A stretch of DNA of 17,785 bases from positions 1 through 17,785 of the forward strand of contig CAJMGO010000014.1 of NCBI GenBank assembly GCA_905212975.1, read 5' to 3'. Below, piece after piece: positions 7,791-13,744 of this stretch. The position numbers and the translations under genes were made by a program. Each line of letters opens with the position of its first letter. The stretch's first letter is position 1. Below the pieces are notes generated by a model that was not told where the DNA came from, made no database searches, and was given only the letters and a program-made list of their open reading frames with translations. Origin of the DNA: CAJMGO01 sp900557305. GTDB lineage: Bacteria > Bacillota_I > Bacilli_A > RF39 > UBA660.

Positions 7791-7818
7791 CGTCACATTG
7801 GTGTGACGATTTTATTTT
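7791..7818 (+). terminator. Terminator after the MATE gene
   Basis: CGTCACA (7791-7797), TTGG loop, TGTGACG (7802-7808), then ATTTTATTTT. A second inverted repeat AATATTAG/CTAATATT (7727-7752) lies closer to the stop. Confidence 0.65.
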
Positions 7819-7893
7819 ATGAAGTTAATTTTACACATATATATGACTATAAGATTTGTTATATTACTCCATTAGATAAATTCGAGGATATAT

Positions 7894-8004
7894 ATGAGAA
7901 TTGAAGTAAATATTTATAATGTTGTAGCAGATTTATATAAGGCATGTTTAGAAGAGTTAGAAAAAGAAGATAAAAATTTACAAGTGTTAAAGTCCATAAG
8001 TTGA
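7894..8004 (+). CDS. Possible small protein, 36 aa
   Basis: ATG 7894 follows GAGG (7884-7887) by 6 nt and encodes MRIEVNIYNVVADLYKACLE then ELEKEDKNLQVLKSIS, predicted as one long charged helix. I do not recognise it. Its 3' end lies antisense to a decayed copy of the repeated minus-strand leader module (7981-8014), so it may be a chimera or a truncated gene. The absence of a clear promoter keeps confidence low. Confidence 0.3.
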   Translation: MRIEVNIYNVVADLYKACLEELEKEDKNLQVLKSIS

Positions 8005-8014
8005 TTTCAATTAG
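7981..8014 (-). repeat. Decayed copy of the repeated leader module
   Basis: The minus strand reads TTGAAATCAACTTATGGACT, followed by TTAACACTTGTAAATTTTTA, matching TTGAAATCAACTTACGGACT at 13943-13924 and the equivalent at 11633-11614. The terminator stem is only partly preserved and the upstream GCTCCAT is lost. Confidence 0.45.
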
Positions 8015-8112
8015 AACGTATGATAAGTTTTCATCAAAAAACATGTTAGTTATAGTTTGTTTATATAATTTGTATGCTATATTAAAATATCATATATATA
8101 TATCAAAAACTA

Positions 8113-8141
8113 TTGACAATATTTTTGTCATTGCTTATAGT
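8113..8141 (+). promoter_or_regulatory. Sigma-A promoter upstream of the Nudix gene
   Basis: TTGACA (8113-8118), a 17-nt spacer and TATAGT (8136-8141). It would give a leader of about 150 nt before the Nudix start. An additional extended -10 (TGTTATAAT, 8272-8279) lies much closer, and a near-palindrome around TTTCTAGAAG (about 8241-8258) sits between them, so two promoters or an operator are possible. Confidence 0.6.
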
Positions 8142-8296
8142 CAATTTTATTATTAAGCGTTTTATATAAACATTATCATATTTATCAAACGTTAGATATT
8201 TACTATTCTTAATAATTATGATATATAGTATAACATAAGAATCTTTCTAGAAGAATTTTAATCGTTGATATGTTATAATAATATAGAGGTGTTAGA

Positions 8297-8716
8297 GTGA
8301 AAAAATATAATGTAATAGTGGTTTTTGAAAAAGACTTAAACAGAACTTTAATGTGTAAAAGGACGAAAGAGCCTTACAAAGGAATGTTTAATTTAGTTGG
8401 TGGAAAAATTGATAAAGAAAATGATGGATTAAATGAAGCGTATAGAGAGTTGAGGGAAGAAACAAATATTAACTGTGATGATATTTCCTTGATTCATTTT
8501 ATGAATATTGAATATGTTACTATGGGTAAATCAATTGAAGTATATTATGGTATATTGAATAAAGATGTATGCTTAGTTGAAGAAGTTAATAAACTTGAAT
8601 GGGTTGATATAAACGATAACTTTTTTGATATGAATAAATATGCTGGAGAAGGTAATATAGGACACATAATTGAGGAGATAAAAATCGAGTTGAATAATAA
8701 AAACATTAATTTATAA
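8297..8716 (+). CDS. Nudix hydrolase, 139 aa
   Basis: This Nudix-fold pyrophosphohydrolase is of MutT-like size. The Nudix box lies at residues 35-58: G35, E41, then R50-E51-L52-R53-E54-E55 (RELREETNI). There are 8 rather than 7 residues between E41 and R50, and the usual glycine near the end is N57, so the box is slightly non-canonical. Such enzymes hydrolyse nucleoside diphosphates linked to another moiety (dNTPs, sugar nucleotides, coenzymes); the substrate is not determined. The start is GTG 8297 with AGAGG 7 nt upstream. It is monocistronic. It adds to the nucleotide-related genes of the window. Confidence 0.85.
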   Translation: MKKYNVIVVFEKDLNRTLMCKRTKEPYKGMFNLVGGKIDKENDGLNEAYRELREETNINCDDISLIHFMNIEYVTMGKSIEVYYGILNKDVCLVEEVNKLEWVDINDNFFDMNKYAGEGNIGHIIEEIKIELNNKNINL

Positions 8717-8761
8717 CTTTTGATTTTGTTTCATATTTAATTTCAACAGGATATGGGATAA

Positions 8762-8821
8762 GCACCTCTAATAAGATAAAACTCTTATTTCATAAGGTTT
8801 TATACTTATTTAAAGAGGTGC
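8762..8821. repeat. 60-bp near-perfect palindrome
   Basis: GCACCTCT (8762-8769) pairs with AGAGGTGC (8814-8821). Inside, AATAAG and ATAAAAC pair with GTTTTAT and CTTATT, and CTTAT pairs with ATAAG at the tip, with only small bulges. It has no T run and lies 45 nt after the Nudix stop. It could be a folded RNA end, a MITE-like element or a recombination site. Confidence 0.7.
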
Positions 8822-8919
8822 AAATCTATTTTCACACTTGCGAAAATGAGTATAAAAATGATATGTAAAAGATATTAACTTTGTATTTAGTTCACTTATT
8901 TAATAATAAAAAACGATAT

Positions 8920-8947
8920 GCACTTATATAAAAATAGGTGCTTTTTT
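8920..8947 (+). terminator. Terminator-like hairpin
   Basis: GCACTTAT (8920-8927) pairs with ATAGGTGC (8934-8941), including two G-T pairs, followed by six T. No intact gene directly precedes it; it may serve the Nudix transcript. Confidence 0.6.
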
Positions 8948-9040
8948 CATATTAAGATTGTTTTGAATCTTATTCTTTGTTTTCATTTTTATTGTTAATT
9001 TCTTTGCAATTTTCTAACAATAAAGTAAAGCATATATAAA

Positions 9041-9130
9041 AATTTAACTAAGTATAAAGACTCAAATAATAATTTAACTAAGTATAAAGACTCAAATAAT
9101 AATTTAACTAAGTATAAAGACTCAAATAAT
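9041..9130 (+). repeat. Perfect tandem repeat, 3 x 30 bp
   Basis: Three identical 30-bp units occupy 9041-9070, 9071-9100 and 9101-9130. Each begins AATTTAACTAAGTATAAAGA and ends CTCAAATAAT. The period is a multiple of three and one frame is open through the array, but it has no start codon. The array sits directly before the integrase fragment. It could be iterons, integrase arm sites or a recent slippage expansion. Confidence 0.95.
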
Positions 9131-9374
9131 AATTACATTATTAAGTAATAAAAGCAAATATTGTAAAATATCTGGTGTTAAACAAATTAAGATTCACGAA
9201 TTTAGACATAGTCATGCATGTTTATTATTTAATAACAATGTTCCTATAAATGAGATATCTTTTAGGTTAGGACATTCAAAAATATCAATGACATCAGATA
9301 TATATTTAAAATATTTACCAAACAACAAAAAAAGAGTGATTAACACTCTTAATTCTATTGTCTACAATCAATAA
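9108..9374 (+). pseudogene. C-terminal fragment of a phage/ICE-type tyrosine integrase
   Basis: The open frame reads from inside the tandem repeat to TAA 9372-9374. Recognisable integrase sequence begins near 9165 and carries catalytic motifs: IHEFRHSHACLL (Arg of box II with HxxR context), EISFRLGHSKISMT (the LGH motif) and DIYLKY (nucleophilic Tyr). This is the last 65-70 residues of a normally 370-400 residue enzyme of the ICEBs1/phage type. The N-terminal and core domains are gone and there is no start codon, so it is inactive. It marks the edge of a former integrated element. Confidence 0.85.
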
Positions 9375-9447
9375 TATTTGGACAATCACTGATTATATAT
9401 CTAAAATAAGCTTTATATAGGCCTATTTTTAACAAAATGGAGCAAGT

Positions 9448-9494
9448 GTTGTAGTTATCTACAACTTCTTTTGCTATGACGTGATAAATATCAC
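9448..9494. other. Two inverted repeats downstream of the integrase remnant
   Basis: GTTGTAG (9448-9454) and CTACAAC (9459-9465) form a perfect 7-bp stem with a 4-nt loop. GTGATA-AA-TATCAC (9481-9494) is a perfect 6-bp inverted repeat. The first follows AAAATGGAGC, a string also present in the leader modules. They could be terminator, operator or attachment-site structures; no assignment is secure. Confidence 0.35.
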
Positions 9495-9551
9495 TCACTG
9501 CTAATAATATAACATAAATTAATATTAATTCAATATGTTTTAGTCAATTTG

Positions 9552-9580
9552 TTCAATAAAATATCGAATAATGTTATAAT
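9552..9580 (+). promoter_or_regulatory. Promoter of the HAD gene
   Basis: TTCAAT (9552-9557), a 17-nt spacer and extended -10 TGTTATAAT (TATAAT at 9575-9580). The -35 is weak but the TGn extension compensates. Confidence 0.55.
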
Positions 9581-9606
9581 ATTAATAGATTTGAGGCGAT
9601 AGAATA

Positions 9607-10110
9607 GTGATAAATAATTTAAATTTAGAAAATATAAAAGTTGTTATATTTGATTATGACGGAACACTAGCAATTCATAGAGATAAAGATTTTGTTAAGC
9701 ATCGTAATGAAAGTGAAGATAAAAGGTTAAATTATTATTTAAATGCATATCAAAATCCAAATAGTTTTTATGAAGAAATAGAATTATGTGATAGATCTGA
9801 AAATCTTTACAATTTTATTAATAAATTAAGAGATAAAAAAATTAAAATGTATTGTTTATCAGGAATGAAGTTTTCGTTTCATTTTAAGGCAAAACAAGAT
9901 TTTATTAAAATACAATACGGTGATGATATTGAATTAATATCTGTTGGAACTCAACGATTAAAACTAGATGGAATAAAGATAATTTCTAAAGTTAATAGAT
10001 GTAATTTAAATGAAATATTATTTATAGATGATTTAAAAGATACAATTGACTTTTTGAAAAACAATGGTGTAAATGCTATTGATGTAAATGATTTAAAGTG
10101 TGGTGTATAA
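9607..10110 (+). CDS. HAD-superfamily hydrolase, 167 aa
   Basis: This is a small HAD phosphatase. Motif I is FDYDGTLA, with nucleophile D16 and acid D18. A motif II-like serine occurs in CLSGMK. Motif IV is ILFIDDLKDT with D141-D142. The motif III lysine probably lies near residue 120. At 167 residues it has only a small cap, as in HAD subclass III or NIF/PNKP-like enzymes. The start is GTG 9607, with GAGG (9593-9596) 10 nt upstream and no ATG nearby. Its stop is followed within 1 nt by the ATG of a broken P-loop kinase, so the two once formed an operon, perhaps acting on the same nucleotide. Confidence 0.8.
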   Translation: MINNLNLENIKVVIFDYDGTLAIHRDKDFVKHRNESEDKRLNYYLNAYQNPNSFYEEIELCDRSENLYNFINKLRDKKIKMYCLSGMKFSFHFKAKQDFIKIQYGDDIELISVGTQRLKLDGIKIISKVNRCNLNEILFIDDLKDTIDFLKNNGVNAIDVNDLKCGV

Positions 10111-10111
10111 C

Positions 10112-10257
10112 ATGGGAATAATAATTGCTGGATTTGCTACTTGTGGTAAGAGTATATTGGGTAAAAAATATAATAACATCAAAGGTTTAGAATCTAGTTC
10201 ATATAAAATATAATGAGAAATGATATACCTGTTGAAGAACAAAAAGGTACAAAAAAG
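10112..10257 (+). pseudogene. Broken P-loop nucleotide kinase (5' fragment)
   Basis: ATG 10112 opens MGIIIAGFATCGKSILGKKY, a Walker A motif GFATCGKS, then NNIKGLESSSYKI, stopping at TAA 10211-10213. The likely continuation (MRNDIPVEEQKGTKK) is in another frame from 10213 to 10257, so a frameshift occurred. Coding ends exactly where the 19-bp IS-end-like repeat begins at 10258. Walker A followed by LESSxYK resembles small phage or bacterial nucleotide-kinase-like proteins. It was translationally coupled to the HAD gene. No functional product is expected. Confidence 0.65.
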
Positions 10258-10276
10258 TGATGTGAACCCAAAATAG
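10258..10276 (+). repeat. 19-bp repeat, possible IS end, copy 2
   Basis: TGATGTGAACCCAAAATAG, 18 of 19 identical to 3265-3283, followed by GAGACATTATAA. The TG start and ACCC-AAA-TAG-ACAT layout resembles the terminal repeat of an IS3-family element. It truncates the P-loop kinase fragment. No transposase remains. Confidence 0.45.
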
Positions 10277-10318
10277 GAGACATTATAAAAAAGCTATATA
10301 TTAAAAAGAGAAAATATA

Positions 10319-10579
10319 TATTTTATATGTTCTACATTATTAAAACCCGAAGTTATAATTGAATGTTGTAAACATTATAACATTGATATAAAACGAGGGG
10401 CATTTATTGATGATAGAATTAATGTTTTAAGAAAAGCAGAAACTTTGTGGATAGATTATTAAAAATTATTTTTGTACCAGATGAATTAAAACATCTTAGT
10501 AGATAATTATCAAAATTTATATGTGATGAATGATTTATCAGTAAAAGTTTTAATAGAAGTAAGAGAAATGTTAAAATAA
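10319..10579 (+). pseudogene. HAD hydrolase 3' fragment with internal stops
   Basis: One frame reads LLKPEVIIECCKHYNIDIKR, GAFIDDRINVLRKAE, then two in-frame TAA codons, then NILVDNYQNLYVMNDLSVKV and a final TAA at 10577-10579. KPExI and the FIDDRxNVLxxAE block are motifs III and IV of HAD phosphatases. The 5' half with the nucleophile is absent. It is dead. It is not obviously the 3' half of the gene at 9607. Confidence 0.65.
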
Positions 10580-10588
10580 TAATTTTAA

Positions 10589-10690
10589 GAGGTAAAAAAT
10601 AAATTAAATTGTAAAGAGATATTAATGTTATTAAATGAATGTAGAATCATAGCAGAAAACGATGAGTGGATTACACATTCAAATTGTGTT
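10589..10690 (+). pseudogene. HD hydrolase copy 3, N-terminal fragment with lost start codon
   Basis: In frame from AAA at about 10599 it reads KLNCKEILMLLNECRIIAEN then DEWITHSNCVGNT, aligning with copy 1 (MLNCEEALNLLNSCKNMAKN, DDWILHSLCVGNN). The double ATG of copy 1 is changed here to AATAAA while the upstream GAGGTAAAAAA context is kept. The homology stops after VGN, before the catalytic HD. It is a remnant. Confidence 0.7.
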
Positions 10691-10795
10691 GGTAATACTA
10701 ATGTAATTATTTTTGATGACTATCCATATAATAGAAATGATGAATTTACTGATTTAACAAGAGCATATAGATATTATAAAATAAGGAGGAGAAAA
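10691..10795 (+). pseudogene. C-terminal tail of a 5'-nucleotidase-like HAD gene
   Basis: In frame with the HD fragment the text continues NVIIFDDYPYNRNDEFTDLT, RAYRYYKI. This resembles the end of the nucleotidase domain at 3792 (ETLLMDTPYNKYS ... WKEFYRYV). It appears that a nucleotidase tail was joined to the HD fragment by a deletion. The frame is open into the next gene only by chance. Confidence 0.5.
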
Positions 10796-11443
10796 ATGAT
10801 ATTAGCAATAATTGAGAGAATTGAAAATATAAAAGAAAAAGCACCATTTAACAATAGATATTATTTGACGGAACATTTTAAAAAAATATTTGATGAATTA
10901 GATATATTATTGTTTCCTATTATTTCTAGTAAAAACTTAGAAAAAGTTTGTGATATATGTAATGGACTTATTGTAACGGGGAGTTGTATTGATATTCCAC
11001 CGCATTATTATAATGAAAACCCTATTCCAAGTAAAAATTATGATATAGATGAATTTAAATTAGACAAAGAAGCAATTAAATTGTTTTCTAATGCTAATAA
11101 GCCAATCTTAGGTATTTGTGGTGGTCTTCAGTCAATAAACGTATATTTTGGTGGTAGTTTAAACCAAAAAATTGAAAATCACGATTTAAAAGATAAATTA
11201 CATAAAATATATGTTAAAGAGGGTACTTTTTTAAATTCAGTATACAAAGGAAATATTAATGTTAATTCATTTCATAAACAATCTATAAAAGATGTTGCAA
11301 ATCAATTTATAATTTCCGCAGAATCTAATGATGGAACAATTGAGGCAATTGAAAAGGGAAATATTATTGCAGTTCAATGGCATCCTGAAGAAATGAATGA
11401 CATTTTACTCTTTGAAAAATTTATAAACACTTTCTTTGATTGA
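10796..11443 (+). CDS. Class I glutamine amidotransferase-like hydrolase (peptidase C26, PuuD-like), 215 aa
   Basis: This is a class I GATase fold with the nucleophile elbow GICGG (C108) and the catalytic pair in QWHPEE (H196, E198). The NGLIVTGS oxyanion strand, the SFHKQSIK block and IEAIEKGNIIAVQWHPEE place it with gamma-glutamyl-gamma-aminobutyrate hydrolases (PuuD) and related standalone amidases, acting on gamma-glutamyl amides in the cytoplasm. PuuD members are usually 230-250 residues, so this one is slightly short. The frame is open upstream to 10625, but AAGGAGG (10783-10789) is placed 6 nt before ATG 10796, which is the true start. A structured spacer and strong terminator follow. 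Confidence 0.85.
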   Translation: MILAIIERIENIKEKAPFNNRYYLTEHFKKIFDELDILLFPIISSKNLEKVCDICNGLIVTGSCIDIPPHYYNENPIPSKNYDIDEFKLDKEAIKLFSNANKPILGICGGLQSINVYFGGSLNQKIENHDLKDKLHKIYVKEGTFLNSVYKGNINVNSFHKQSIKDVANQFIISAESNDGTIEAIEKGNIIAVQWHPEEMNDILLFEKFINTFFD

Positions 11444-11446
11444 TGG

Positions 11447-11520
11447 TATGGGAATTCCCATATAGAATTTGTGTGGGAGTACAAATTTATTACTAACTAG
11501 GCATCGATTTCATTCCCCTA
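11447..11520 (+). repeat. Repeated post-gene spacer, copy 1
   Basis: It opens with the 16-bp palindrome TATGGGAATTCCCATA (11447-11462), then GGGAGTACAAATT (11475-11487), and closes with ATTCCC (11512-11517), which can pair with GGGAGT through one G-T. The segment is homologous to 17620-17690, where ACTCCC pairs perfectly, so the stem is conserved despite the change. The terminator that follows is also shared. It could be an RNA fold or a recombination site. Confidence 0.6.
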
Positions 11521-11535
11521 TTCAAAAAAAAATAC

Positions 11536-11578
11536 AAAAAGAGGATTAAATTATTTTTATAATTTTTCCTCTTTTTTT
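11536..11578 (+). terminator. Terminator of the amidotransferase gene
   Basis: AAAAAGAGGA (11536-11545) pairs with TCCTCTTTTT (11567-11576), then more T. It is nearly identical to 17703-17745. Confidence 0.8.
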
Positions 11579-11593
11579 GATATTATTTATTAT

Positions 11594-11677
11594 AAAAAAA
11601 CTCACGAACAATTAAGTCTGTAAGTTGATTTCAAATGGAGCGAATAAACAACAAGTTACGAACTAAATTCTCTTTCT
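11594..11677 (-). ncRNA. Repeated minus-strand leader RNA, copy 1 (orphan)
   Basis: A near-consensus minus-strand promoter ends 7 nt before the predicted 5' end at about 11677. The RNA would begin AGAAAGAGAA, carry AGTTCGTAACTTGT and ATTCGCTCCATTTGAAATC, and end in a hairpin, ACTTACAGAC (11625-11616) against GTTCGTGAGT (11609-11600), followed by T7. The early GTTCGTAA duplicates the 3' arm of the terminator, so it could pair with the 5' arm instead, an attenuator-like choice. No minus-strand gene remains downstream, so it may act as a small RNA or be an orphan leader. Confidence 0.5.
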
Positions 11678-11684
11678 AAAAAAT

Positions 11685-11713
11685 ATTATATAGTAATTCC
11701 TATATTTTTACAA
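11685..11713 (-). promoter_or_regulatory. Minus-strand sigma-A promoter of leader copy 1
   Basis: On the minus strand TTGTAA (11713-11708), 17 nt, TATAAT (11690-11685). The spacing and layout are the same as at 15994-15966. Confidence 0.7.
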
Positions 11714-11744
11714 GAAAGTATGAGAATTTTTTTGTATTTTATTG

Positions 11745-11750
11745 TATAAT
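11745..11750 (+). promoter_or_regulatory. -10 element of the radical SAM operon
   Basis: TATAAT, within TATTTTATTGTATAAT. The same string with one or two changes (CTATTTTATAGTATAAT) precedes the GNAT gene, so the divergent promoter pair was copied as a unit. Confidence 0.55.
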
Positions 11751-11780
11751 ATTTATATAAATTTCTTGGAGGTAATGGCA

Positions 11781-12785
11781 ATGTTAAAAGAGGTAAAAAT
11801 TGAACTTACTAATAGATGTTTTAGAAATTGTAAGCATTGCTCAAGTAGTGCAACTAATAGCTCTAATAATGTAAAAGAATTAGATTTTGAAGATGTAAAA
11901 AAAATTATATATGAAGCAAAAAATATGAATGTAGAAACAGTAGTATTTACTGGTGGGGAACCTTTAATGTATGAAAGACTGCCAGAGTTAATAAAAGTGA
12001 CTTCAAAATCATGTATGAATTCAACACTATATACTTTTGCTTATAGAAATGAAAAAAACTTAAATAAATATAGAGAATTATTACATAATGGTTTAAATAA
12101 AATTATATATTCTTTAGCTGATACTTTATCAGGTGAACAGGATTTATCTACATATTCTCATACTGAATTTTTTGATAAGGTTTTTAAAGATTATAATTCA
12201 AAATTAGGATTTCATTATACAGTTTCAAAAGACTCTATTCCTAAAATGAATGACACTGTAACTAGTACTTTAAATTTATTTAATGATAAATCTTATTTTG
12301 ATAAAGTTAGTTTGCTTAGATTTGTTCCTCATGGCAAAGGAATAACAGAAATGGATTTAACTAAACAAGAATTATTGATGATAAAAGAGTTATATGTAAG
12401 TCTTAGAAATAAGGGGAAAATAAGATTAGGCAGTCCATGGAATATTCTAGGTGTTGAAAATAGTCCTTGTATTATTGCTGATGAAATTGTGATTATTGGA
12501 TTTGATGGTATTGCATATCCTTGTGATTCTATAAAGTATTTTACCAAACTTGGTATCAGTGGAAATATAAAAGAAAATACTCTTGAAGAAATGTATAATT
12601 CATCCTATTTTTCAAATATTAGAAAGTTAAATACTAATAATTCTTGTTCTACTTGTAAAGATTATAAAATATGTAAAAGTGGTTGTATTGGTCAAAAAAT
12701 AATAGCAAATTATATCGAAGATAAAGATAAAGTAAAAGTATTAAAAAAATGTATAAATTCAAGAGATCCAAAATGTATGAGGTAA
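11781..12785 (+). CDS. Radical SAM/SPASM enzyme, 334 aa
   Basis: The N-terminal CFRNCKHC (C13, C17, C20) is the CxxxCxxC cluster that binds the SAM-cleaving [4Fe-4S] centre, and TGGEPL (57-62) is the SAM-binding motif. The C-terminal quarter is cysteine-rich (SPCII, YPCDSI, SCSTCKDYKICKSGC), a SPASM-type domain for auxiliary clusters, preceded by GNIKENTLEEMY, typical of SPASM proteins. Such enzymes modify peptides, proteins or small molecules by radical chemistry. The frame opens at 11742, but GGAGG (11768-11772) fits ATG 11781 (8 nt), not 11742 or 11775. It overlaps nothing; the next gene starts 2 nt after its stop, so the two are co-translated. No precursor-peptide gene is visible nearby. 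Confidence 0.88.
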   Translation: MLKEVKIELTNRCFRNCKHCSSSATNSSNNVKELDFEDVKKIIYEAKNMNVETVVFTGGEPLMYERLPELIKVTSKSCMNSTLYTFAYRNEKNLNKYRELLHNGLNKIIYSLADTLSGEQDLSTYSHTEFFDKVFKDYNSKLGFHYTVSKDSIPKMNDTVTSTLNLFNDKSYFDKVSLLRFVPHGKGITEMDLTKQELLMIKELYVSLRNKGKIRLGSPWNILGVENSPCIIADEIVIIGFDGIAYPCDSIKYFTKLGISGNIKENTLEEMYNSSYFSNIRKLNTNNSCSTCKDYKICKSGCIGQKIIANYIEDKDKVKVLKKCINSRDPKCMR

Positions 12786-12787
12786 AT

Positions 12788-13723
12788 ATGAAAAAAAGAC
12801 AAGAAGTTTATGATTTATATTGGTATTTTGCTTGTGAAAGACAAAATATTTTTATAAAAAAATTAAATGGCGAACCTGCTCCATGGACTAATGATAAAAT
12901 CTTACAAGAATATAAGTTTTGCAATAGTTATAGAGTTAATGATAGAGTTAGCCAGTATTTATTAAAAAATGTAATTTATAATGGTAAAAGTTATACTGAC
13001 GAGGATATGTTATTTAGAATACTAATATTTAAACTATTTAACAAAGAATCAACTTGGGAATTATTATTAAATAATTTTGAAGATATTACCTTAAAGACTT
13101 TTGATGTTAAAGCTTATTCAAAAACATTAGAAAGTGCGATATCAAATGGAACTAAAATTTATAATGATGCTTATATTAGTTGTGCTAATAAAGCATTTGG
13201 TTATGATAGAAAACATGCTAACCATTTAGCACTTTTAAATAAAATGTTTAATGAAGATAAAATGCAAAGTAAAATTGTAAAATGTAAAACTATGGAACAA
13301 GCATTTAATATAATTAAAAGTTATCCATTAATAGGTAATTTTATGGCTTATCAATTAGTAACTGATATTAATTATAGTGAAGTGGTAAATTGGAAAGAAG
13401 ATGAATTTACAGTAGCAGGGCCTGGTTCATTAAGAGGAATAAAAAAGTGTTTTATTGATAAAGGTAAAATGAGTAATGAGGATATAATTAGGTATATGTA
13501 TGAACATCAAGACGAAGAGTTTAAAAGACTTAATTTAGATTTTAAAAAAATTGGTAATAGACCATTACAACTTATTGATTGTCAAAATATATTTTGTGAA
13601 TTAGATAAATATTGTAGACAAGCAATACCTGATTTAAAATCAAATAGAACTAAAATCAAAAAACATTATGTACCCAAAAAAGAAAGAATAGAATATATTT
13701 ATCCAAAAAAATGGAAGATATAG
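12788..13723 (+). CDS. Hmudk_hel / thymine-pyrophosphorylase-like protein (putative DNA base hypermodification family), 311 aa
   Basis: The text VYDLYWYFACERQNIF (7-22), GEPAPWTNDKILQEYKFCN (28-46) and YRVNDRVSQYLLKNVIY matches, from memory, the helical domain attached to phage 5-hydroxymethyl-dU DNA kinases and the related alpha-glutamyl/putrescinyl-thymine pyrophosphorylase group, described in DNA hypermodification pathways. The later block, PLIGNFMAYQLVTDINYS then EDEFTVAGPGSLRGIKKCF, is the second conserved region and is DNA-glycosylase-fold-like. There is no P-loop kinase domain here. The frame is open from 12749, but GAGG (12779-12782) selects ATG 12788. It is coupled to the radical SAM gene. 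Function is inferred from the family only: binding or acting on modified thymine or nucleotides. Confidence 0.75.
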   Translation: MKKRQEVYDLYWYFACERQNIFIKKLNGEPAPWTNDKILQEYKFCNSYRVNDRVSQYLLKNVIYNGKSYTDEDMLFRILIFKLFNKESTWELLLNNFEDITLKTFDVKAYSKTLESAISNGTKIYNDAYISCANKAFGYDRKHANHLALLNKMFNEDKMQSKIVKCKTMEQAFNIIKSYPLIGNFMAYQLVTDINYSEVVNWKEDEFTVAGPGSLRGIKKCFIDKGKMSNEDIIRYMYEHQDEEFKRLNLDFKKIGNRPLQLIDCQNIFCELDKYCRQAIPDLKSNRTKIKKHYVPKKERIEYIYPKKWKI

Positions 13724-13744
13724 AACACAGGAATGAGGAAATGT

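Noticed and set aside
7859..8044. 61-codon minus-strand frame after the MATE gene
   Set aside because: No ribosome binding site; it lies opposite the small plus-strand frame and the decayed leader copy.
8762..8821. The 60-bp palindrome as an integron attC site
   Set aside because: The length is right, but the RYYYAAC/GTTRRRY core sites are not present and no integron integrase is in the window.
9041..9130. The 30-bp repeat as a CRISPR array
   Set aside because: The units are directly adjacent with no spacers, and no cas gene is present.
9029..9145. Open frame through the 30-bp repeats as a repeat protein
   Set aside because: It has no start codon or ribosome binding site and stops soon after the array. 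The 10-codon periodicity is a by-product of the 30-bp unit.
11594..11677. The leader module as a tRNA, T-box or known riboswitch
   Set aside because: GTTCGTAAC with GCTCCA recalls a tRNA T-arm and 3' end, but no cloverleaf can be drawn. The T-box TGGNACCGCG core is absent and no known aptamer core is recognisable.
12329..12547. 72-codon minus-strand frame inside the radical SAM gene
   Set aside because: It is fully inside a gene with clear motifs and is an antisense shadow.
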